DNA of 64,000 nucleotides from Marinomonas ostreistagni. Its GTDB lineage: Bacteria > Pseudomonadota > Gammaproteobacteria > Pseudomonadales > Marinomonadaceae. The stretch covers positions 124,001-188,000 of the forward strand of contig NZ_JAEMUH010000002.1 of assembly GCF_016461785.1 (NCBI RefSeq), written 5' to 3'. Under the pieces are notes generated by a model. The model made no database searches, had not been told where the DNA came from, and saw only the letters and a program-made list of their open reading frames with translations. Shown in pieces: positions 17,285 through 25,410 of the stretch (the first letter of the stretch is position 1; each line of letters starts with the position of its first letter). Made by a program: the position numbers and the translations under genes.

Positions 17285-17437
17285 TTAGCCTTTATTAGTA
17301 CCCGCATTATTCGAGCGAGCATTTCGCTTTTGTTTCTTACGCGCATTTTTCTCGGTGACGATTTTGATCGCTTCATCTTTGGTTAAATGCGGATGTTTAG
17401 CCGTCAACTCTTCAACTCTTTTTTCAAAGTTTGTCAT
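17285..17437 (-). CDS. Small basic hypothetical protein, 50 residues
   Basis: A short open frame beginning MTNFEKRVEELTAKHPHLTKD and continuing through EAIKIVTEKNARKKQKRN to a Gly/Asn-rich end. The first half looks like an amphipathic helix pair and the second half is very basic. A GAG-rich stretch about 8 bp upstream could serve as Shine-Dalgarno. The codon content is protein-like and the ends are clean. I do not recognise a characterised family; the shape suggests a nucleic-acid-binding small protein, which is inference. Confidence 0.6.
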   Translation of the reverse strand: MTNFEKRVEELTAKHPHLTKDEAIKIVTEKNARKKQKRNARSNNAGTNKG

Positions 17438-17664
17438 TGGTAACTCTCATATATTGAAATATAGGTGCCCTATTCGGCGCAGCTGCATCTTAGCAAGACA
17501 TGCGCATCAATACTCTAGAAATAATCAACTTGCTCGATATTTTCAGCATCGGCACAAGTAATCACACACAACGGTGTTACCTACCTTCAAAAGTCCGTAG
17601 AATCCAGCCCCTTAATTCCACCTAGCTGACAAACGAAATAAGACAGAAATAAGAGATGGTAAAC

Positions 17665-18540
17665 ATGACAGAACACACCCCAGTGATTGCGACACATAAC
17701 GGCAACTTTCATGCAGACGACGTATTTGCTGTGGCAGCACTCAAGACCATTTACCCATCTGCGAAAGTAATACGAACACGTAACCTAGATGTGCTATATC
17801 AAGCCGATATCGTGTTGGATGTGGGTGGCGTATACGATGCCGACAAAGGCCGTTTCGACCACCACCAACGCGGCGGTGCTGGTGCACGTGACAACGGCAT
17901 TCCGTTTTCATCGTTTGGCTTGATGTGGCAGAAATACGGCCTTCAAATCTGCGCTGGCAATCAAGAAGTCACTGATGCGGTAGATAAAAACCTCGTCTCT
18001 GTCATCGATGCCATCGACTGCGGGCATGTCGACGGTCCACTCACAGGTGTCAGCCTGAGTCAAACCATCTCCATGTTTAACCCAACCTGGGAAGAACACA
18101 GCGATTTCGATGCCTGCTTTGAAGAAGCCGTAACCTTTGCTTCACGGGTACTGGCGCGATTTATCGCCTCGGCCAATGGTGGCGTTAATGCCAAATCCAT
18201 TGTCCTTGAAGCCATTGAAAACGCCAACGATTCTAGAGTCATAGTGTTAGAGCAATTTACCCCTTGGAAGACCACCGTTCTTAACACATCAGAAGACGCC
18301 TTATTTATGATCTACCCATCGCAAACTGGCGAATGGCGCATTCAAACCGTCCCAGTTGAGCTAGGTTCGTTTGAAGATCGCAAAAAACTGCCTGCCGCGT
18401 GGGCGGGATTGTCTGGTAAAGAACTGCAAGCAGTGACCGGATTAGATGATGCCATGTTCTGTCATAACGGCTTGTTTATCGCAGGTTGCGCGTCGTTTGA
18501 GAACACCATGAAAATGGCCGAGATGGCGTTAGCGGAATAA
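17665..18540 (+). CDS. MYG1/UPF0160 family metal-dependent hydrolase-like protein
   Basis: A 291-residue protein from the preferred ATG at 17665, which leaves GAGATGG upstream as Shine-Dalgarno; an ATG at 17656 is also in frame. The start IATHNGNFHADDVFAVAALK and the segment GRFDHHQRGGAG give the His/Asp metal-binding pattern (HNGxFHxDD and DHHQ) of MYG1, a DHH-related family. Eukaryotic MYG1 is an RNA exonuclease; the bacterial role has not been shown. A bidirectional terminator follows. Confidence 0.9.
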   Translation: MTEHTPVIATHNGNFHADDVFAVAALKTIYPSAKVIRTRNLDVLYQADIVLDVGGVYDADKGRFDHHQRGGAGARDNGIPFSSFGLMWQKYGLQICAGNQEVTDAVDKNLVSVIDAIDCGHVDGPLTGVSLSQTISMFNPTWEEHSDFDACFEEAVTFASRVLARFIASANGGVNAKSIVLEAIENANDSRVIVLEQFTPWKTTVLNTSEDALFMIYPSQTGEWRIQTVPVELGSFEDRKKLPAAWAGLSGKELQAVTGLDDAMFCHNGLFIAGCASFENTMKMAEMALAE

Positions 18541-18549
18541 AGCGTTGAT

Positions 18550-18584
18550 AAAAAAGATCGATGCTTAACACATCGATCTTTTAA
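18550..18584. terminator. Bidirectional terminator between MYG1-like and serine hydrolase genes
   Basis: Perfect 12-bp stem AAAAGATCGATG/CATCGATCTTTT with a 7-base loop. The A and T ends serve both convergent genes. Confidence 0.85.
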
Positions 18585-18595
18585 GCCACAATACT

Positions 18596-19630
18596 TCATT
18601 GAGCCGACCGAATCGCGGGGATAATATCTTGGCTCAACATTTGATGCAGTGAGTCACGATACCCTGTACGGCCAGAAGGCAAATTTTCCTGCGAAGTAAT
18701 GGCGACCGTGAGCTCCAATTCCGGCAATACATAAATCATCTGACCGCCATAGCCCCAACCGTAATAGCCCTGTACACCCGCAAAAGGCTGGATAAACCAG
18801 CCGTAGCCATAAAGACCACGATGGAAGCGAGACTGAGTTCTTGGCGTCCAACTTTGCTCTATCCAGTCTTCGGAAAGCATTCGTTTACCGTCTTTTGTGA
18901 CTCCGCCGCGGCGGTACAACTCACCAAAGGCTAATAACGACGCGGGCGTCATGCCCACTTGATTGCCGCCCATTGGAATCCCTTGAGGATCCGTCTCCCA
19001 ACTTTCGATGCGCACGCCAGAGCCCTGTAACCAGTCATTGGCAAGCTGATAAGTAGGTCGTCCACTTTCTCGCATCATGATGGCCGAGAGCACATGAGTA
19101 TTGCCGGTGGAATATTGCATCGCACCGCCTACCTCTTCCACAAAAGGTCGCGACAGCGCATTCTTCACCCAATTATCACTGGCGACCCAAGCGCCATAAT
19201 TACGACCAGAGGTACGCTCCAATCCAGACTGCATAGAGAGTAAATGCCCAATGGTAATCTCTTTTAAACGAGGATCAGGATTTTGCGGCAGTTGATCAGG
19301 CAATAAGGATGAAACTGATTGATCCGCCCCCTCCAGCACACCACGATCAATGGCCATGCCAACGATCGCCGACATCAAGGATTTCGAGGCCGACTTAATG
19401 TTGGTCACCGCATCCTTATCCGCATTGTTATAAGCCTTAGACCAAACCAGCTCGCCCTGATACGCCACTTGAACGGTCTTGATATTTGAAAAACCTTCAG
19501 CGGTTTTGTCCATCGCACTCAAATCTATGGTGCTTGCCTGTGAGGCTGCAGCGACAGAGGTGATATACGCAGAAAAGGAGCAGAGAATTAGTGTCTTACA
19601 TATAGGTAATTTTGATAAAAGAGAAAGCAT
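18596..19630 (-). CDS. Exported serine hydrolase of the beta-lactamase (class C-like) family
   Basis: A 344-residue protein with an N-terminal signal peptide of about 28 residues ending near SVAAAS. The catalytic SXXK motif is Ser80-Ala-Ser-Lys83 (IKSASKSLMSAIV). A YxxGN-type second motif lies at Tyr173 (QYSTGNTHVLS), and the glycine-rich GYGWGGQ-like region sits towards the C-terminus. This matches the family of esterases, D-aminopeptidases and penicillin-binding-like hydrolases. The substrate cannot be told from sequence, and there is no evidence that it is a true beta-lactamase. Confidence 0.88.
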   Translation of the reverse strand: MLSLLSKLPICKTLILCSFSAYITSVAAASQASTIDLSAMDKTAEGFSNIKTVQVAYQGELVWSKAYNNADKDAVTNIKSASKSLMSAIVGMAIDRGVLEGADQSVSSLLPDQLPQNPDPRLKEITIGHLLSMQSGLERTSGRNYGAWVASDNWVKNALSRPFVEEVGGAMQYSTGNTHVLSAIMMRESGRPTYQLANDWLQGSGVRIESWETDPQGIPMGGNQVGMTPASLLAFGELYRRGGVTKDGKRMLSEDWIEQSWTPRTQSRFHRGLYGYGWFIQPFAGVQGYYGWGYGGQMIYVLPELELTVAITSQENLPSGRTGYRDSLHQMLSQDIIPAIRSAQ

Positions 19631-20038
19631 AAAAGATAAATCATCCGTTGAATGGAGTGAGTCTCTCTAATTAATGACAAGTAGTTAGAGAAAAAGTGCC
19701 TTGAAGGGTATGGATTGATGGGGGTGGCGAGGGATTTTTTGGGGGCTGATTGAGCATAAAAAAGCCAGTTCTGGTAGAACTGGCTAGTGAGTTACTAAGC
19801 ACTCTTTAAGATGAGTGGCTTATTAAGAGCTCTCCATCGGTGCAGGATCACTATTCATACGTGAGACATATTTTTTATGATACATCCTTGCGCACGAGTG
19901 GATATCGGTAAAATCGGATTCTCAAGCTGACGGGGTTCGATGGTAATAATTCTTTCGTAATCTCTCTTGTTGTTTAACACTCGCAACACAAGACTTTAAA
20001 TTAAGAAAACTATCCACTGGACTTCACACATTTCCATA
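19631..20038. other. Intergenic region between serine hydrolase and the ABC-3C operon
   Basis: It holds the probable promoter of the serine hydrolase gene and the operon terminator at 19758-19785. The remaining part (about 19800-20038) shows no gene, tRNA or obvious attachment-site repeat that I could recognise. Confidence 0.5.
19758..19785 (-). terminator. Terminator at the end of the ABC-3C operon
   Basis: Perfect 10-bp stem AGCCAGTTCT/AGAACTGGCT with loop GGT. Six A to the left give the T-run on the minus strand. It lies 250 bp past the last operon gene. Confidence 0.85.
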
Positions 20039-21991
20039 TCAGTGTCCTTTGTAGTAAGGAATTAAAGGGGGAAACTCTTTACTATCAGGTTGCATATGCC
20101 TAGATTTATGCGACTTGACGTATTCCTCTGGTGGAGGAAAGTACTCTTTATCGATCACTATAATCTGGGTGCCATCTAACTCTTCAGCAGCCAGCTCATA
20201 AATTAGATTTATAAAGCCCTCGAATACTTCTCTATTTTCTCTTTCACTGATGTTTTTCATCGGAGAATCAATAATCAACAAGGACGGCAAAACTGTATTC
20301 TTTGTAGATTTAGCCAAGCAATGGACCGCTAATGCAAAACAGCTTTTATAGATAGTCTTCTTACCACCGCTACTCAAGTTAGCAAATGATGTAACTGCTA
20401 GATCGCCAATGCGAGAGTCCAACACATCCGGTAGAAAATCTGGAGACTTGATTGAAACCAAATCATCCTGCTTTATACCTGGGAAATTTGATCTTAATAA
20501 CATTTCCAAGAATATATGTTCCAGTTTATCTAGATTCTTTGTATCCTTTTCAGCCTGTTCTCTAACCTTCTTCAGCTCTTCATTGCGCTCCTTAATCTCT
20601 GGAGTTAAAGCGCTTGCCTCTGACTGAAGCAAATTAACTTTAGTAGGAAGCTCCTGTAACTTCCTCAAGCCATCTATCTTTTCCTTTATAGATATAAGCT
20701 TTGTTTCCGTATCAAGAACTGTCGACAGATAAACTGAATCGTACTCACTCAACAGCTTTGTCAACCTTTCATCGATATCAGATTTCCTACGAACATATTC
20801 ATTCTTCTTCCTTTCCAGCTTCGAGACTTGCTCCTTATGATCCTTTACAGCTGCAGATAGTTCTTTAATTCTTGAGTCCGCATCCTTATCTAGAATTTCA
20901 CTATTATCACCTGGATCCCCTTCACAACAATCCTCTTGACCACACACAACACAGGTCCCAGAAGGTCTCTCTGGAAGACTCCTAAAACAAGATGGACAAG
21001 ATGCATAAGAAACACTCAACAGGGCAAGTCTTGCAGAAGAATCCCTTTTAACTTTTAGCTTAAGCATTTGAATTTCGTTCAAATGCCTTGAGTCCCTTGC
21101 AATGAGCTCTTTCACATCCCGTATTGCAAGATCAAGACTCTCAATTTCATAGAATATTGCCCTAGCATCATTTTTAAGATTATCAACAGCATGTTTATTT
21201 TCTGTCTTCTTAATTTTTGACTTGAGACCCTTTACAACATCAACAAGCTCAGTCTCTTTGAGCTTTAGACTCTCAATTTCATTATGAATATCCTCATAAG
21301 AATTTATTGAAGATTCGTTGAGAACATCCCTAAGGGTACTTGCTGCCGTATTGAGGGACCTTCTCTTATCTCTAAGATCGGTCAATACCTCCTCAAGCTC
21401 CGAAACTTTTTCTTGGTGGAAACCAATTATAAATCTAAGAACATCCCGACTAGCCAGACGCTTCCAATTATTGGCACTAGAGCCAAGATGAAAAAAGTCA
21501 CTATCTATTTCGTCTTGGTCAAGATAGCAATACCAAAGTAGATTCCTAATGCTTAGCCTTTGTAAATCAGAGTTCTCTTTAATTTTACTTCTTCTAACTT
21601 TTGGAGGAATCATTCCCGACATATAAAATAAAAAATCAGAAAGATTTTCAATGCCACTATTAGGAATAACCTCTTCACCAGCATCAATTGGAACGACAAG
21701 CTTATAGTTTTCTTTATCTATAGAATAGGATGCTATGACGCTCGAAGCATCTCGCGGTCTTAACAAGGTCAACTTATTATCATTAACAGAAAGAAAAAGA
21801 TTTACAGAAACAAACTCTTGCTGAAGAGCAGGCGAATATTCAAAATCACCTCCAAAGCAATAATCTATCAAACGCGCGATGCTCGTTTTACCCGCACCCA
21901 TCTTCCCGTAAAAATAGGAAGTATCAGAGAATTCAATAACTTCTTCAGACTGCTTCAATCTCAAAACGAGTTTATTCAAATAGATCTTCAT
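20039..21991 (-). CDS. SMC/Rad50-like ABC ATPase of an ABC-three-component system
   Basis: A 650-residue split ABC ATPase. Walker A is GKMGAGKTS at 29-37, the Q-loop-like YLDQDEIDSDFF lies near 157-167, long coiled-coil segments run at about 193-315 and 375-500, the signature LSSGG is at 539-543 and Walker B is LLIIDSP at 571-577. A cysteine cluster (Cys332, 335, 347, 350, 355, 356) sits between the coils like a zinc hook. Walker B has Ser where classic ABC proteins have Glu. It overlaps the middle component by 4 bp. In ABC-3C systems such an ATPase is thought to sense invading nucleic acid or its replication and to control a toxic effector; here that role is by analogy. Confidence 0.85.
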   Translation of the reverse strand: MKIYLNKLVLRLKQSEEVIEFSDTSYFYGKMGAGKTSIARLIDYCFGGDFEYSPALQQEFVSVNLFLSVNDNKLTLLRPRDASSVIASYSIDKENYKLVVPIDAGEEVIPNSGIENLSDFLFYMSGMIPPKVRRSKIKENSDLQRLSIRNLLWYCYLDQDEIDSDFFHLGSSANNWKRLASRDVLRFIIGFHQEKVSELEEVLTDLRDKRRSLNTAASTLRDVLNESSINSYEDIHNEIESLKLKETELVDVVKGLKSKIKKTENKHAVDNLKNDARAIFYEIESLDLAIRDVKELIARDSRHLNEIQMLKLKVKRDSSARLALLSVSYASCPSCFRSLPERPSGTCVVCGQEDCCEGDPGDNSEILDKDADSRIKELSAAVKDHKEQVSKLERKKNEYVRRKSDIDERLTKLLSEYDSVYLSTVLDTETKLISIKEKIDGLRKLQELPTKVNLLQSEASALTPEIKERNEELKKVREQAEKDTKNLDKLEHIFLEMLLRSNFPGIKQDDLVSIKSPDFLPDVLDSRIGDLAVTSFANLSSGGKKTIYKSCFALAVHCLAKSTKNTVLPSLLIIDSPMKNISERENREVFEGFINLIYELAAEELDGTQIIVIDKEYFPPPEEYVKSHKSRHMQPDSKEFPPLIPYYKGH

Positions 21992-22551
21992 AGCTCTATT
22001 TCATCCCCCCAGCGCATATTATTTAACTCTGGAAACGTTTCATAAATAAATCCCATCAGCTTTGTCGCAGAAAACCCACCAAATGTTTTGACAACAGCAG
22101 TTGCTCGAAGATATTGATCTTTATAAACTTCCGAATCATAAAGATCTTCCACAAATTTTTGACCCAAATCGGTAGATTCTACTATCACAGTCCTTCCCTC
22201 TGTATAAACATCTAAAAGCCCTTTGGCCTTCAACAAACTTATCCATCGTCGATAACGACCATCCCATGGTCCATATCTAAATCGAATCATCTTCGATTCA
22301 ATGGTAAATTTCTCATGATCTTTAATTTCTACATCAAATTGAGAAAGAGACTTCCCTTCTTTTTCAATAGCTATATTTAGGCAATTCGGATAACGCAGTA
22401 AGAAATCCATCTTGGCAAGCTTAGTAATTCCCTTAATTTTCCTTTTTCCCTTCCATTTACCAGATATTGCAACCAACATTAGCACTCGCATCATATGCAA
22501 ATCGTCTGACAACTCTGCCTGAGCTGCTTTTCTTGCAAGAAGTAAGCTCAT
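21988..22551 (-). CDS. ABC-three-component system middle component (winged-helix-like)
   Basis: A 187-residue protein placed between the nuclease and the ATPase, overlapping each by 4 bp (ATGA type). The middle has FRYGPWDGRYRRWISLLKAKGLLDVY, followed by TDLGQKFVEDLYDSE, a layout like winged-helix middle components of ABC-3C systems that link effector to ATPase. There is no catalytic motif. The assignment rests on gene order and general fold-like features rather than on a strong signature. Confidence 0.65.
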   Translation of the reverse strand: MSLLLARKAAQAELSDDLHMMRVLMLVAISGKWKGKRKIKGITKLAKMDFLLRYPNCLNIAIEKEGKSLSQFDVEIKDHEKFTIESKMIRFRYGPWDGRYRRWISLLKAKGLLDVYTEGRTVIVESTDLGQKFVEDLYDSEVYKDQYLRATAVVKTFGGFSATKLMGFIYETFPELNNMRWGDEIEL

Positions 22552-23792
22552 TTCTCTTCATCCATGTCAAATTCTTCTGACCACCAAAGCTTGCAAGCCC
22601 CTGTCAACAACCCCGCTACACCTATTAGACAATCAGAACTCTGGGAAGAAACTTGGGCCGGATTGTGATTAGATAAATATTCTAGCTTTTTTCTTGCCGA
22701 CCTAAACGCTTCAACACCATCTATTGCCTGACCATTAGTTGCATCAAGTATCGCATCTGAACAAACTGAAAGAACACTACCCTCCACCTGATCTAACATT
22801 GACTGAAACTCTTCAGGATTTTTGATGGCTTCTTCTAAGAAAATCCCTTCAGTAGACAGCGCACGTCTTTTAAGAGACTCATACTGTGAACTAAGCCCTG
22901 CACGCTTTACTTTTCTTCTTAAAATCTCCATATCTCGAATTGAAGAACCAAGTTCAAGTTCAGCACTATTTTCGAAGTACATAAAAACATCTTTAGGCGC
23001 ACTGCTAATAAATTCAGAAAAACTCTCAAGATCAATCTTCTTGCTTAATACGCGAGGATCATATTTTTTTTCGTCTACCATGCAGAATATATGCTTGTGA
23101 GTATCTTCTATACTTAATGAAGAAGCTTTGAATATTTTATGAAGAAATTCATCTCTAACACGATTGATATAAGTCAGCCCCCTATCCTTGATAGCAGAAA
23201 TAGATAGAAGATGTGTTACGGACAACTCAAGCTCAAAATTTTCTAGAGGAGGACCTACTACGAGACTTGTTTTTTGGATAACTCTTATAAGAATTGAGCC
23301 CTCTAACCCGACAGATTTAATAAGAACTTCAAACCTCTTCTTAAACTCTCCATCAAGCTCTTCTCCAGTTTTTAGGCTTTTGATTTTTCTAAAGAAATTA
23401 ATTGGACTTAACGCCTTTTCTTCTTCCTTTGTGGATGTTTGTGTTTCTCGATATGGACAATTTGAAACAAAGAAAAATCTATCAGTTGAATCTCCATATT
23501 CAGCCTCAAATTCACAAAACCTTTTAATGCTTTTTACAAGAGCCTCGTCACTCATCTTCCACTTTCCCAGAGTGGGCTCTCGCGTTTTAACCTGATAGAA
23601 ATTGAATTTTCCGTTATTTTTCTCTAAGAGAATATCTTCAAGATGCTCAAACCATAATGACTTGCAGTCAATTTCCTTCTTCTCAGCTTCACAGAATAAA
23701 ATTAACCCATAACCATGCTGGTAACGAACGCGGAGTTGCATATCGTCTCCAGGGTCTGACAAATCATACGTTTGTGTTAGTAACTTACTCAT
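22548..23792 (-). CDS. DUF4297-like dsDNA nuclease effector of an ABC-3C system
   Basis: A 414-residue protein, first gene of the operon. The N-terminus reads RVRYQHGYGLILF, then WFEHLEDILL and FNFYQVKTR: the arrangement Glu49, Asp53 and Gln67-Val-Lys69 matches the PD-(D/E)XK nuclease core of DUF4297, the domain that also forms the DNA-cutting part of Cap4 in CBASS. The remaining 300 residues are helical and not recognised; they probably bind the partner proteins. AGAGG lies 9 bp before the ATG. A nuclease coupled to an SMC-like ATPase points to antiphage or antiplasmid defence, not tested here. Confidence 0.8.
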   Translation of the reverse strand: MSKLLTQTYDLSDPGDDMQLRVRYQHGYGLILFCEAEKKEIDCKSLWFEHLEDILLEKNNGKFNFYQVKTREPTLGKWKMSDEALVKSIKRFCEFEAEYGDSTDRFFFVSNCPYRETQTSTKEEEKALSPINFFRKIKSLKTGEELDGEFKKRFEVLIKSVGLEGSILIRVIQKTSLVVGPPLENFELELSVTHLLSISAIKDRGLTYINRVRDEFLHKIFKASSLSIEDTHKHIFCMVDEKKYDPRVLSKKIDLESFSEFISSAPKDVFMYFENSAELELGSSIRDMEILRRKVKRAGLSSQYESLKRRALSTEGIFLEEAIKNPEEFQSMLDQVEGSVLSVCSDAILDATNGQAIDGVEAFRSARKKLEYLSNHNPAQVSSQSSDCLIGVAGLLTGACKLWWSEEFDMDEEK

Positions 23793-24133
23793 TAAGAGAA
23801 ACCTCTAATTTTGAAAAGCACTCACTAGACTTATGTAGCCGATAAATATGTATGCCTATCCAGTTAGAAAAAAAGACGCCATCTTATGTTATACATTTTT
23901 GATAGCTAAATTGGGGCTGCAGGCTTGCTCTTAAACCTAAGAAGTATGTAGCAGAGCTAGGCAGAGAATTACAATCAGCTTTTTTGATAATCGTCCTTAC
24001 ATAGGTCAATGGAGGCAACCTTTTCACTGATTGGTGAGAGAGCTTCAATCCATTGACGCTTTGTTGACATGCTATCACAGCACTCTAAATGTACCCATAT
24101 TCTTGGAGCAACATAAAAATGCAAAAATAGGAG
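23793..24133. other. Intergenic region between the ABC-3C operon and the repeat array
   Basis: It should contain the minus-strand promoter of the ABC-3C operon; a TATAAC-like -10 occurs near 23890 without a clear -35. I see no convincing gene. A 64-codon minus-strand frame at 23884-24078 has no ribosome-binding site or family signature and is not called. Confidence 0.45.
24064..24091 (+). promoter_or_regulatory. Possible plus-strand promoter reading into the repeat array
   Basis: A perfect -35 hexamer TTGACA (24064-24069) is followed after 16 bp by a weak -10, TAAATG (24086-24091). Transcription would begin about 35 bp before the first repeat. The -10 is poor, so this is only a candidate. 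Confidence 0.3.
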
Positions 24134-24386
24134 TTATTAGCAATATCCCATGTGTTTGATTCGCGCTGACGTTCGAAGGGAGGAACGACCTGAGGTTTGC
24201 GCAAGCGAATTGAATACATGGAATGGTGATGTAAAGTGGTTTCAGTGTGCCGAAGAGGAGACCTAGTAACCTAGAACTATCTCCTAGATTGCTGATTGTT
24301 CCCTCGCGCAGCGAGGTCCTACAAGAGCGCAAAGCTATCGCTTTGGTCGCGGAACGGAGTCCGCTCGTACGAGGTCTGCTGGGATC
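24134..24386 (+). repeat. Repeat unit 1 (253 bp, loop type A)
   Basis: Its large stem encloses the longer loop (TTCGAAGGGAGGAACGACCT). The hairpin CAAAGC-TATC-GCTTTG is at 24330-24345 and GCGGA-ACGGAG-TCCGC at 24349-24364. Confidence 0.85.
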
Positions 24387-24632
24387 TTATTAGCAACATT
24401 CCATTTGTTTGATTCGCGCTGACGCGTCGAGGTAAGAAGACAATGCGCAAGCGAATTGAATACATGGGGTGGGGCCGAAAAGTGGTTTCAGAGTGCCGAA
24501 TCTGAGATTTAGTAACCTCGAATTATCGCCTAGTTTGCTGGTTGTTCCCTCGCGCAGCGAGGTCCTACAAGAGTGCAGAGCTATCGCTTTGGTCGCGGAA
24601 CGGAGTCCGCTCGTACGAGGTCTGCTGGGATC
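24387..24632 (+). repeat. Repeat unit 2 (246 bp, loop type B)
   Basis: It has the shorter loop beginning CGTCGAGGTAAGAAGAC. One arm change (CCATTT for CCATGT) breaks a pair. In the small hairpin CAGAGC replaces CAAAGC, leaving a G.U-compatible pair. CCTCGC-GCA-GCGAGG is at 24548-24562. Confidence 0.85.
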
Positions 24633-24878
24633 TTATTAGCAACATTCCATGTGTTTGATTCGCGCTGACGCGTCGAGGTACGAAGACAATGCGCAAGCGA
24701 ATTGAATACATGGGATGGGGCCGCGAAGTGGTTTCTAAGTGCCGAAGCTGAGATTTAGTAATCTAGAATTATTGTCTAGATTGCCGGTTGTTCCCTCGCG
24801 CAGCGAGGTCCTACAAGAGCGCAAAGCTGATGCTTTGGTCGCGGAACGGAGTCCGCTCGTACGAGGTCTGCTGGGATC
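24633..24878 (+). repeat. Repeat unit 3 (246 bp, loop type B)
   Basis: The large-stem arms are at 24644-24663 and 24697-24716: 20 positions, 16 Watson-Crick and 4 G.U if transcribed from the plus strand. The small hairpin loop is TGAT instead of TATC while its stem is unchanged. Confidence 0.88.
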
Positions 24879-25132
24879 TTATTAGCAACATTCCATGTGT
24901 TTGATTCGCGCTGACGTTCGAAGGGAGGAACGACCTGAGATTTGCGCAAGCGAATTGAATTACATGGAATGGTGCCGCGAAGTGGTTTCAGAGTGCCGAA
25001 TCTGAGATTTAGTAGCCTCGAATTATCGCCTAGTTTGCAGGTTGTTCACTCGCGCAGCGAGGTCCTACAAGAGCGCAAAGCTGTCGCTTTGGTCGCGGAA
25101 CGGAGTCCGCTCGTACGAAGTCTGCTGGGAAC
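24879..25132 (+). repeat. Repeat unit 4 (254 bp, loop type A)
   Basis: It has the longer loop as in unit 1, and its outer arm CATTCCATGT/ACATGGAATG is perfectly paired. There is one inserted T in the 3' arm. The small hairpin loop is TGTC and its stem is unchanged. Confidence 0.85.
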
Positions 25133-25353
25133 TTATTAGCAACATTCCATGTGTTTGATTCGCGCTGACGCGTCGAGGAACGAAGACAATGCGCAAGCGA
25201 ATTGAATACATGGGATGGGGCCGCGAAGTGGTTTCAGAGTCCCGAAGCGGAGATTTAGTAGCCTAGAATTATTGCCTAGTTTGCAGGTTGTTCCCTCGCG
25301 CAGCAAGGTCGTACAAAAGGTTTGGTCGCGGGGTGCAACCCGCTCGTACGAGG
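25133..25353 (+). repeat. Repeat unit 5 (diverged 3' part, loop type B)
   Basis: The large stem is intact. The CAAAGC hairpin is lost, but GCGGA/TCCGC is replaced by GCGGG/CCCGC at 25328-25343, a compensatory A-T to G-C change. Confidence 0.8.
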
Positions 25354-25359
25354 GAGATT

Positions 25360-25394
25360 GCAGCCTAGGGAGGTTGCCTAGGCTGCGGATTTTT
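25360..25394 (+). terminator. Terminator-like hairpin at the end of the repeat array
   Basis: Perfect 10-bp stem GCAGCCTAGG/CCTAGGCTGC with loop GAGGTTG, followed by GGATTTTT. On the plus strand this is a plausible rho-independent terminator. Confidence 0.55.
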
Positions 25395-25395
25395 C

Positions 25396-25410
25396 CCTCG
25401 CGCAGCGAGG
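25396..25410. repeat. Solitary REP-like palindrome next to the thiH stop
   Basis: CCTCGC-GCA-GCGAGG followed by TCGTACAAG, the same hairpin as in the array units, 15 bp from the thiH stop codon. Its place at an operon end is typical of REP elements. Confidence 0.7.

Noticed and set aside
18596..19630. True beta-lactamase (resistance gene)
   Set aside because: Only the general SXXK serine-hydrolase pattern is present; the second motif differs from class C YxN, and many family members are esterases or peptidases.
19800..20038. tRNA-like or attachment-site remnant after the ABC-3C operon
   Set aside because: A GGTTCGAT-like stretch is present but no cloverleaf forms around it, and no direct repeat was found on the other side of the locus.
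23884..24078. 64-codon minus-strand frame upstream of the ABC-3C operon
   Set aside because: No ribosome-binding site, no recognised family and a composition unlike nearby genes; probably chance.
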